Positions 35,456 through 46,900 of a stretch of DNA of 64,000 nucleotides are shown one piece after another; the first letter of the stretch is position 1; each line of letters begins with the position of its first letter. The position numbers were made by a program, and so were the translations under genes. Source of the stretch: Lutjanus erythropterus (taxonomy: Eukaryota; Chordata; Actinopteri; Lutjaniformes; Lutjanidae). Location: positions 42,305,622 through 42,369,621 of the forward strand of contig CM034592.1 in NCBI GenBank assembly GCA_020091685.1, in the 5' to 3' direction. A model generated the notes under the pieces. That model searched no databases, was not told the DNA's origin, and saw only the letters and a list, made by a program, of their open reading frames with translations.

Positions 35456-35457
35456 TG

Positions 35458-35497
<40 letters not shown>
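35456..35497. repeat. (GT)n microsatellite
   Basis: GT repeat with one GCGT step, about 90 bases after the CA run at 35332. Confidence 0.95.
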
Positions 35498-35648
35498 TGC
35501 TTTTGTACTTCCATCTTTGTGAGGACCCCTTTGCCAGACCTTCAAGTGAGGATATTTTTGGAAAGTCAGGACTTCTGACCACATTTAAGGGCCATCCACA
35601 GCGACAGGGTTAGCCATGCTAGCGCTACTGCTTTCGAGCTAGCATATC

Positions 35649-35981
35649 TAAAGGAATAGTTCACCCAAAGTTGAAAATGCAGTCATTATCTACTCACCCT
35701 CATGCAAATTAAAGGTCAGGTTTAATTTTTTTTTAGTCCACAAAACAGTGTTGGACTAGGAAAACAGCTTTGCAGAATCTCTCAAGCAATGGAAGTGAAT
35801 GGTATGACAGTGTGCAAACAGCATGTCGGGACTTTATGAGACTTTGAAAACCACCACTGTTTGGGAGATTCTCCAACACTGTTTTCCTGTGAAACTCTAG
35901 CAGTAATTTGTGGACTAACAAAATTAACCTGACCCCAAATCAGCACGAGGGTGAGTGGATAATGATCAACTATCCCTTTAA
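35649..35981 (+). mobile_element. MITE with TAAAGGAATAGTTCACCC ends
   Basis: The left end contains TAAAGGAATAGTTCACCC and CATTATCTACTCACCCTC; the right end is GAGGGTGAGTGGATAATG then ATCAACTATCCCTTTAA. The two form a long imperfect terminal inverted repeat of about 35-50 bases. This is one of the best-known short fish DNA repeats; no coding capacity. Confidence 0.8.
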
Positions 35982-36720
35982 TGCCACGTGACCACTATAG
36001 GCAAAGTCATGACGCTGAGTCTTGGTAAGCCTTTGTTCTTTCTTTTTGAAAAATGAAGCATATTTACAGTATGGGATTTACTTTCAATATTCTAAGACAA
36101 ATCAGCAGGCGCTAGTCCAGCACTTACCATTAACTCCGGAAGCCTTTGTGATTTTAAATGGTGGGTCCATTATTTATTTATTTATCTTTTAGATTTTTAT
36201 ATCATTCTGTAGCTTCCCAGCAGTATTCATTATATATTCAGGGCTGTAACCTATGTCACTGCCTTTTGTGACGGCTGAGTCAGAATTTGCATTCGAAAAA
36301 TCTGGAAAAGAACGACGATGGGGTTGCTCTTGTGAGCACAGAAAAAAAAACTTGAGCTCTTAAAAACTACGAGCGCTGCAGCGGGTACTGATGTGATCCG
36401 GTAAGATGAAGAATGAAGAAGTGCAGCAGGTTCAGTAACAGTGTTAATGTGTTTTTCTCTTTGCTTTGGGCAATTTTACTCATTTTCAGAGGTAGCTGTG
36501 TTGAATTATTCTTCACTCTTTCCTCTTTTCTTCAGTACTCTAAGTAGACAAGGTGGTAAAGTGATTTAAAAAAAAATAGCCAACCAACACCTGTGCCCGT
36601 TGGCCACATGACCCTTACTTTGCAGGTCATAGTGGTCCATCAAGAGTCTGCCCTAGCAGGTTATTAGCTTAGCTTAGCGTAAAGACTGAAAACAGTCTCC
36701 CTCAAAAACTTCCTCCCACT

Positions 36721-37500
36721 CAGAGGTGGGAGTAAGTCTCAAATGTGCAAGTCACAAGCAAGTATCAAGTCTTAGTCTCAAGCAAGTCCCATGTCACTAT
36801 GGTGAGAATCAAGCATTTCAAGTCGAGTCCCTGCCATAAGTCAAGCAAGTCAGGTAAGTCATTGCTCAGGTAAAGCAAGTCACAAGTCGAATCATTCGAA
36901 ATTGTGATGATATTCCTCAGTTTCTGCAGTTAAATCAGTTCAAAGACAGCAGTCATGAAAAGTCGAGTGTCATTTCCAACTGTTGCGGCCTGATTTCACC
37001 TTATTGATCTTACTGATATTTGACATTTTATGGCTAAATGAACGACAGTGGAGAGTGGGGCTCTGACATCAGAGTAAAGCTCTGTATTTCTAAAGGGCTC
37101 TCAAGTGACAACAGAAGCATGGCACAAAAACTGACATCACATTGTGAAGACTTCCCCTCAGGAGGATGACACCATCGCTCATTGACCAGTCATTATCTCA
37201 TATGATAATGACAACACACTGCTTTCCTGTTCTTACTGCAACATAATCCTTAAAGCCAAATTTTATTACTTTTGGACGTTAGCTCCCTCCATGATAGATA
37301 GCGTGTGCGATGACGTGTGCTGGTCTGTCTAGAAAAATGCTAATATTTAATTTTTAAAAAGCCAAGTCCTTTGAAGTCATGTGTCTCAAGTCTAAGTCAA
37401 GAATATCAAGTCATTTATCATTTTTAGCCAATCAAGTCCTCAAATTTGGGACTCAAGTCTGACTTAAGTTGAGTCATTTGATTCAGGTCCCCCACCTCTG
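36721..37500 (+). mobile_element. 780-base element with perfect CAGAGGTGGG inverted ends
   Basis: CAGAGGTGGG at 36721-36730 and CCCACCTCTG at 37491-37500 are exact inverted repeats. Both subterminal zones are dense in AAGTC/GACTT words (CAAGTCACAAGCAAGTATC; AAGTCATGTGTCTCAAGTC). The ends resemble hAT-type CAG...CTG termini. No clear 8-base target duplication is left (flanks CTCCCACT and ACTACAAG), so the insertion is old or was altered. Confidence 0.75.
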
Positions 37501-38439
37501 ACTACAAGTCACTCTAAAGTTCATTAATTGACATTTTGCATACTGTTTGTTTCATCAGAAAAAAGAGGGTCACCTCTCTACTGAACTGCTGGTTCATCAT
37601 TCATATATAGAAAAGTCTGAAAACAGTGCAGAACTGAAAACACTAAACAAGATACATATAAGAGCTGTCAGAGTGACCAGACTGTGTCTTTACATCCTCT
37701 CTTCTACTTTCACTCACTTTTTCTGTTGACTTAACTCACTCATCTCTCTGTACATCTCTGCATCCAACTGATGACTTTGATGACTTTAACTACATCTTGA
37801 GCCCCAGGTGGAGGTCTACATCAGTATCTATTGAAATACAGGCAACATGATGAAGAAACTACAGGTGCACAGTGCCCCCTAATGGCCTTTGGGTGTACTG
37901 TACAATTATTTTCTACTTATCTTGCATGCAGCTTCTCTATTTCTTACCAAATATGACCACTTACTGTTAAGAAAGCTACTGTTGCTATTGTTACAACTGC
38001 TGCTACTGATAAAGGAGCTACAACTTTAGTTACTAATTCAGGCTTACCAGGACAGTGACCCAGATTCTGAATTTATGTCCTTACAAAACTTTAAACTTTA
38101 AAAGCTTGCAAGATTCAACTGAGCATCTCAAACTTATCTTAAAGTAATTAAAGAAAATTTACTCACTGTTACTGTCCACTTTTTTGTCCTGACTGACTGC
38201 GTTAAAGGGTTGAATTCGGTGTGTTTGGAGAATGAAATGGAATGTTCTAAGATTCTATCTGATGTAATAAAGAGCAGAACTCACCACAGAGAACATGACT
38301 GTGAAAAAGAACGTCCAAGTTCAGTTTGAAAAAAGCAAATTCAGTTTTATTTTGTTTTTGTTTGTTTTTTTAACCTAATGGAAGTCAGTTTCTGCTTGCA
38401 ATACTGAGGTTGGACCAGAAGGCGTCACTAAAGCGTTTT
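37501..38439. other. Intergenic upstream of ccndbp1, no gene seen
   Basis: AT-rich unique-looking sequence between the CAGAGGTGGG element and the ccndbp1 promoter. The open frame 37547-37729 shows nothing protein-like. Confidence 0.4.
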
Positions 38440-38560
38440 AAATGTGTTACCTCGGTGCCTCCCTTATATTTGTCCCCCCACCCAAGTCAACATCCTTGCT
38501 CCTCTATAGTTCCACAACACGCATGTGTCGCAGCGTTAGCTGTCTAAAACCTTCGGTGAC
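38440..38560 (+). promoter_or_regulatory. Probable ccndbp1 promoter and 5' UTR
   Basis: Non-repetitive sequence immediately upstream of ccndbp1 exon 1 with a C-rich stretch near 38476 and several CpGs (38519-38556) but no clear TATA box. This would fit a dispersed housekeeping-type promoter. The transcription start cannot be fixed from sequence. Confidence 0.35.
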
Positions 38561-38564
38561 ATGA
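38523..38564 (+). CDS. Upstream ORF overlapping the ccndbp1 start (ATGA)
   Basis: An ATG at 38523 opens a 13-codon frame (begins MCRSVSCLK) that stops at TGA 38562-38564. This overlaps the ccndbp1 ATG at 38561 in an ATGA arrangement, with the main ORF in the -1 frame relative to the uORF. Seen directly; function by termination-reinitiation is inference and needs the transcription start to lie 5' of 38523. Confidence 0.4.
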   Translation: MCRSVSCLKPSVT

Positions 38565-40863
38565 GTGCTGATAATAGTGTTGGAAATGTATCTGTGCCTT
38601 TACGGAATCTACTGAACTCTGTCCAGTGTATCAGAGACCGAGTCAGAGGTAAATATAACACATCAGACATGACGCACCACTGACAGTTAGGTTAGCTAAC
38701 GTTAGCCTCTAACCCAGCTGTACGCATGCTAGCTCATCTCAAGCTAAACGTGCTAACCCTAACCTTATCTTTAACTAAAGCTAAACGGTTAAAACTGTTA
38801 TTTTTGTGTGTTCCGCTGTGATTTTTGTTTTTAATTTTACAGAGATAGTGTTTTCCGTTAACGAGTTTTATGTTGCAACGTCGCCTTCAGGTTTATTTAC
38901 TAGCTAAACTGTTAGCAAGTTGTCAAGTTTCCCTCTAGTGAAGTAGTCTAAGTGAAACAGCTTCATAAATACTCACTTGTCAGTGTAGTAACAACTTCTG
39001 TAGTAGTAATAATAGCTGCTTTATAAAGGTTTCATGTTCAGTTTGTGTAGAAACTATTTTAAAGAGGTGTGTATTCAGATTCATGGTTGGAGGCTGTGAT
39101 GTCTGTTTAAAATGACGCTGAATTGTATTGCTAGGAGTTTTTTTTTTGTTTTTTTTTATCATTAGCTACATATTTATTCAGCCTTCTGGTCGAAATGGGC
39201 CTGCGAAACATTGAAAACACCCTGCATACATGAACTCAAAGCAAATCAGCACCTCGATAAACTAGTTTTGCGATAAACCAGCTGAGGGTAAATTTAAAAT
39301 TTGAGTATGTAATGCTGAGAAATGCTACTGCCAGAATATTTGTTATTTCTTTAATGTTCTATCAATTTATGTCATGAGCCACTAAGTTTTCTTAGTACAT
39401 TATTTTTTATATTAAATTATATTCTATCTTATTATTTATTTCTGATTATATTATTTATTATACATTTTTTAAATTCTTATTGTGACATTTATAGACTATG
39501 CCAAGGATTTTCTTATACTGTGTATTTATCTATTTTAATTTTGTTTGGGTTCATTTTTCTTCTTTTTTTTTTCATATAAAAATTGGAAGCAAGGAGGATT
39601 ATTTATTTTAAAGATTATTTAATTAAAGAATAATGTGTCAGGTTTTGTTTGTTTGTTTGTTTTTCGAATTGTTGTATCTGTAAGATGTCAAATGCAGGTA
39701 ATTTCTCAGTTCTGAGCCCAAGGTATATGCAGTTTACAAATGATTTAAAATGGAGAAAAACAGCAAATCCTCACATCAGAGAAGCTGGAACCAGAGATTG
39801 GTTGGCATTTTGGGGTGGCATTTTTACTTTATTAAGGAACGGAAGATTTTAGTTATTTAACAAAATTGTTGCAGATTTATTTATTTGTCGAATGAATAAC
39901 TGATTATTTGAACCGTAAATCTGTCTTCATTTTCATACATTTTAGATATTACACATACATTTTACATGACAGAGGGAAGATTTGGCTAAATGAATGTTCA
40001 TTTTTCCACTACAGACGGAGAGTCCAATGAGTCAGATGGAGCGTTCAACCTCTCCAACTTCTGGGACACTCTCAGTTGAGTATAATTTGTGGACATCCTC
40101 ATGCTGGTTGTATGTCAAACAGGTTGTCACTTTTTTTAAATATCAAACACAACACACTATTTTCTGTGACATCTCATTATTTATTTAGATAGGATGCTAT
40201 TTCCAACAACTCAGGATTTTGTGACATATATTTTATCATCAACATTAATTTAAAGATCAGTACCACCTCATCGTCATCCTGTTCCATCCAGAAACACATC
40301 AGTCCACCATGGAATTAAATCACCATCTCAAAGCCATTTAGCTGAACTTTTTAATATTTCTTTTCTGTTCTGTCCTCAGACCAGGCAGTTAAGGCAGTGT
40401 CCCAGGAAGCCACTAAACTCAGCCTGGCCTTCTCCAAACCCCCTCTGCCATCACAACAGGTCAGATTATTATAAGAATCTTTTATTGTATCAGTTAGGAT
40501 CCACAACAAGACACCTTGATAAAAGCAACATGTTGAAATCTCTTTTAAGTGTGATCAAGTTCAGGACACTTATTGGTTCAATATGGCTGCCATAAAAAGG
40601 CCCATTGTCTCATAAACATACTATTATATTTTTATAACATGTTTATGTGTTTTTCCCTCTCTCCCTGCAGGATGGAGAAAAGCTAACAGAGTCCATCATG
40701 AAGAGTGTCCTGACTCTGTCTACAGTGTATTACTGGCTACCTAAGAGCCAAGGTAACACCAGACTCTCCCAAAACAGTCCAGGAACCAGCTGGTTAGCTC
40801 TGCTTTAGTGACATAGTCAGTTCAGAAGAACAACGTTTTCACCAGTTCTGCTGCAGTAAACTG

Positions 40864-40923
<60 letters not shown>

Positions 40924-43900
40924 TATACATTATATTTAGTATAGATTTATATCTTATATTTCTCAATACAACATTATTTAAAATATATTTTTTCATTTAA
41001 TTAGTGGAAAGATGTTTTAAATGTAAGTTTCTGTTATATTACTTGAGTACAGATTTGTATCTTGTGCTGCTTGCATTCATCCAGCAGATGGTGGTATTTG
41101 TTTTATTAGTACAGCAGTGTAAGTCCAAAGGAGACATACATAACCGCCGTGCTAATATTGAGACATCACTAAAGTGTTGTAAATGTGTCATCTCATTTTT
41201 CCTCTGTCCTCATTTATGTAGTGTATTATTTTGCTAATATTTGTCGTCAGTTCTGCAGAAGTAACCTGTTTTTGATTCATGTTTCATTTCGTCTGATTTC
41301 ATGCTATGAAATGTGGTATGATATCTCAGTATGAATAACAGTAATATAATAAACTAGCATTTTTTTTGTGCATACTAATAAGCAATCCTGCAGCTCTACA
41401 TGTAGTCTATCACAGTGAAGATATAAACTGGGCATATACATTCTATCTGTGACTTGAGCTTCCTGTCTTTTCTCTTCTCTGTGTCTCAGGCGTCAGTCTG
41501 CGCAGACAGGTCAGAGACGCCACGGTCGATGTTCTGGAGGGAGTCGCACAGCTGCTGGAGGTCATACTGAGCTCACCACTACAGAGGTACATGCACACAC
41601 AAACATAGAAGTACACAAAATACGAACTGAACACAAAGGAAGTAGCTGTAGTTCATGTAGAACCTACAGTAAACTTTAAGACAGATTTTTGGTCAGGAGT
41701 TTTAAAGAAAAAAAACAGTATCCTGTATGGAATGTTCCATTTATGCTCCTCTCCCATCTTCTGCTCTGTTTTTTTTTTTTGTTTTTTTGTTTTTTTTATC
41801 TAACTTTCTCCACCTCTCTTCCACTACTCGTCTCTAGTCTGACGCAGGAACAGTTGACATCAACAGGAGGTGTGTGGTTGGCCTGTGACCAGTTTGCCCA
41901 GTTGCCACAAGGTCAGTAGACTTGGCAGGATTAGTGGATTCATTACCGCAGTCAGATACAATTTGTTGTTGTTCCACTCCAAACTAACACCTTGCTCCTT
42001 TAAGTTATAGTAGCAGAAGCGTTACTGTAGCACTGTATCAGTGGCAGCAGGGGTTTTGCCAGCAGCCTGCAGGTGGTGATGTTGGCCTGAAGTCAGACTA
42101 CACATTTCTGTTTGTTTGTACCAGAGCTGAGTTTCATTGGACTTTATTTTACTACCTATTCAAAACATGCCTGCTGACTTGTGTGATGTTGCAGATGACA
42201 GCTATCTGGAGAACTGATGAGATTTTAAGTCATAATGTTGAGATACTAAACTCATTATTTTGAGTTAGTATCACACTGGCAGAAATCGGTTTCCACTGAG
42301 ACCGACAGAGCATGAAAATCAGGTGTTTCATAGAGGCAAACAAAACATGAATCATCCTGTTTGTTACCGTTAACAGACTTCAGTCTGCAGCCACAGAATT
42401 GTTGAGTAACAGCAGACTTCATGATCGAACAAAGTTCATATCGTCGCCTCTGTCCACATTCACATGCAGCCTCTCTTGTGTTCGACCTGAGTGCTATCTC
42501 TCTCTGTCTCTCTCTACTGGGAGTCGTCACACAAAACAGCCTGGTGGTTTTCCAGCGGTTCACCAGGCTTGAAATCCAAGCAACCACTGGTTATGTGCGC
42601 AGTGTTTCGCTTGATGTTGCCCAGTCAGAATCTCAACAAAGATTCTGGTGTCTGAAAACAGTGTTGACAGGAAAAAGGCAGAAGGGAAAGTAGCGAAATC
42701 AGCTGGGGGCAGTGCAGGCAGAGCAGCAATGCCACCGTGGCTGGAGGAATAGGCTTTTGTTTGTGGTGTATGAGGACAAACTGAACGGGATCAGTCACCA
42801 TGAAATTCCTGCCCTGATAAGCCATGTCAGATGTGAAGAGCTTACAAAGAGCCACATTCTGTCTAAAACACAAAACTCTATCTAAAACAGTTTAAGCGAT
42901 CGTGAGTGAGGTGTTTTACCTGCAGCTTGTTTTCCGGGTGAAGTGTGCTGCTGGCTGGGTGCAGTCGTGTGTGATAGCAATGTGCCGTTGTCGATGTTGT
43001 CATTACGTTGATGAGTCCCATCCCTCTTACTGCTTCAGAACAGCCATTCACCAGTATATTCGAAACTGATTCATATCGAACGTGTTGCGTGTCCAAATTG
43101 CACCACATTCAACACACACTGCTCTTAATTGGGTCCCCGGCGCCACACTTGTCAAATTTGAAGTGGATCAGATGACTGTTTGTGTATAAGTGAAAGGTAT
43201 GTATAGCCTTGAGTGTATAGTTTTGTCAGATTTAGTGCTTTATATATTTTTTAATTCTTTGATATTTATTTTTCTATTTTGTCTCTATTCTATAAACATT
43301 CTATTGTCAGTCACTCCCTTCTTTATTCGTACTGTTTGAGTTACTGTAATACGTGAATTTCCCCGGTGTGGAATCAGTAAAGTTTTTTATCTTATCTCTT
43401 ATCTTATATGTGAGAGACAGATCGACAGAAATTCTTTGCTTTTACAGAGAGATGAAAACCAGCAGTCAGACTGTCCATGTTTAAGGAGTCTGTTTGTGAA
43501 TGAGAAAGTTTACTCTCTGCTCAAGTCCAAGTTGGGGATGAGTAAAGGCCATATTTGTGTGTGTTTGTGCGTATATTCAGTATGTGTGGACTGAGCTGCA
43601 GAATTATGCCCATCTGTGCATGCCTGTGTATGTTTTGTGTACATTGCCAGTATCTTTATTTTTATTTATGATGACAATAACTTCAGAAGACGAAATATGT
43701 AACAACATTGAAATAAATGCGGTTCAACTGGAACGTGACACCTGTGCTGCGGGACAAATCGAGACAAAATATGCAGAGCTGCAGTTAGAGGTCTGGTTAT
43801 GCAGCTTATAAAATGAGAAGGCCGACCTCGCTCCAGACAGAAATATGTATCTGTCGATCTTACACAGCGCAGCGCTTTTTACAGATCTACATCTTGACGT

Positions 43901-46900
43901 ACATATGGCTTGAAACTGTCTGCTCCAACAAATCTTGCGGAGAACGAAACTCATTAATCAAGAAATCACACATCTTCAGATTTCACCTTAAAACTGAATT
44001 TTTAAAGATTCTGTCCTTGTCCTCTGTGATAAAGCATCACAGCATTTTAATCTTATTCACTGTATTTACATTTTGAAATAGCTATTATGAATTCTACGTA
44101 AGGAAAAGCATGAATGTGAGTTTGTGGTAGATGCCTGAAACCACACAGAAATGCTTTTACTTTAATTTAATACATTTTTTACACAATTTAATTTTTGATT
44201 CAAAAGAATAAGTACTGATGTATAGGTGACATCCCCTTTCGATCTACCATCCCATCCTTGGTTAGTGTACATACATACACAAATACAGTGCATAGGCACA
44301 TACATAAATGTACGTGTAAGTTTAGCAAGCAGTACAGTAGTTGCACAACAGACACTGTGACATGTCATACCAGGAAACTCACAGGTGTGTTAATGACTGC
44401 CCCATTCCACTTACGGCAAGTCACTCTATTGTGCAGGCTGGTTCGCTGTCACCGTTTCTGGGATACTTAATGGAACTGAGCCTTAATTACTGTTATTAAT
44501 TCCACCTGTGTTTTTCCTGGTCTGACAAGTCAAAGTGTCTGCTGTGCAACCAGTCCATAGACCAAGACAATGGTAATTAAATATACTGTACATGTTGAGA
44601 AATCCATAAAGGCGAAACGGAAGATTTTTTATTTAATATTACGTATTTAACAGCAAATAACAACTAAATAACAGTGGCATACTGTTGACCGCTCTGTCAA
44701 AGTCACTCTGAAATTATGGAGTCATTAAAACCTCAAGGGCACATTTGTTCTTCAGTTATGGAAGTTATGGAAGCTTCACTTCCTGTGTTGAAGCCCTGTA
44801 ACCCAATCAACAGAAGATTGATAATATTGACGTTCAGTTCATCATTTAAGTCAATCACTAAGAAAACATCCAAACATTAGCTTTTTCTAACTTCTCAAAT
44901 GTAAAGGTTTGTTGCTTTTATCACTTCTGTTATCTTTTTAAATTGTTGTGAAAGGCATTTTGCACTTTTTTCTGACATGTTAAACCTTAAACAGTTGCTT
45001 TTTATATAGGAAAAATAGTCCCAATTTAATTGATGTAGAGCTCCCTGTTATTTCTAAGAGGATCAGATAGATATGGGACTGTATCTCCTGTTAGTTTGGA
45101 TTCTAAATATGAGGTGTTTTAATATACTTTTCTATAAGGGCTTATTTCTGTTCATTTGTGTGAGAAGTTTTGTAATATTTTCAATTACTCTTGATTTGTT
45201 GATGGAAGACTTGTGTGTGTGTTCTACAGATAATAAGGCAGCGGTGCTGGTGGTTCTGTCCAGTCAGATTGGAGTTGTGAAAGACGCCATAGAGGAAATT
45301 GAACAGGTGCACACAGATACCCACATATCTTTTCATGAGATTTGTCGATGATAATAAAATATATAAAATCAGCGGTCTTATACATTTAATACATAATAAT
45401 ATGATAATGGAGCTGCTGATTTATGTGGATACCTGTTAAGTGTTCTTGCAAATATACTGAATATTATCCTTCCCTTTCCAGGCTTTATCGGAGGCCCAGG
45501 ACCCGTTCAGTGACGTCCTCGATGATGACCAGGCAGGGGACGAGCCGCGAGGTAACCAGGACACTTATTGGTCAGAGAAGGACAGACGCGTGATTGGTCC
45601 GTGCCAGGGGCTGATGAAAGCGTCAGCAGCGTGCCTGAGGAAGCTGACGTCGGCCGTGAAAGCCAACGGTGACGTCACGACGTCTCAGAACCTGGCTCAG
45701 CTCGATGACCTGGCTGACATCACCAAGGAAATCAGCCCGGGGTAGGAACATATATTTTCATTTTCATTTTAAGCATGTCAAGACTGAAAAACATTAAATT
45801 GCACCATTAAATTACTGTCATTAGTATAAGTATAAAACCATGTTCTTGGTTTTATTGGTGTCTGCCCATGAAACACAGAATATAAACTTCAGCTTGTAAA
45901 TGTGTCGTAACCAAATTAGAAACCGGTCCAGCCACGTCACGATGCACTAAAATAGCTCAAATTTTTCTTCTGCACAGCGGTAACAAATAAAATACAACTG
46001 CAGACAGCATCCAGGAAGGTTGTTGTTCCGACAGATGTGCAACCTGAGACTTTTAGGCATGTTTTTATGCATTCATACGGGTTGTACCTGATCGTTTAAA
46101 GAATGCAGTTGGACCGTTGCATTACCGGTTCATGTTCATTTGACAGTTTTGGTGACCGTCATCCTGCATCGTCGTGATCCACGTGGGGAAATCAAATTAC
46201 GGAGACAGACAGAAGTTAATGTAGCACATTGATGCTTCTGATGTATTTATTTATGTTGTCTGGTGTCACAAAGAGCTGATGAAGAATTGAATATCAACTG
46301 TTAAGCAAACTGAAACATGTTATGAGTACTGCAACGAGTGAAAACAGGTAGAGACAGAATGGAAAGTCTTGAACAGTGGGTAATGATTCAAGTCTTATTA
46401 CTGTGTGGTTGCCGACACAATTTTTAATGGACTTAAATTGACAAAGTACTCAGAGTAAGATACAAGCACAGTAGCTTCAACAGCTTTTGACCTGCTAATC
46501 AAGGAAAATACCTGTGCTGAAGTGCATACATGTTGCCATGGTTACTAAAGCTTATACAGATAAGTTATACAAACAGTTCCTGGACAGTTTTCACGTTCAT
46601 CAGATGAAGTTATCAGTAGTTTAACTTTTGAAATTAAGCCATATTCACCTCACTGCTGTGTTTCGTTTGTTTGCTTTCACACCACAAGCAAACCACAACA
46701 GAGCCCAAACAAAACAAAAACAAATCTTTGCTTCTTGCTGTCTTTTCTCCTCAGTGTTGACGATCTGGCTCTCTGTCTCTACCCTCCTATGGACTACAGC
46801 GGAGTAGAGAGCAACGTAAGACGCCCAAACACTCGAACATACAGACACACACATTACCGTCATTAGTCATTAGTTTTCATTTGCTTGAGTTTGATCAAAT

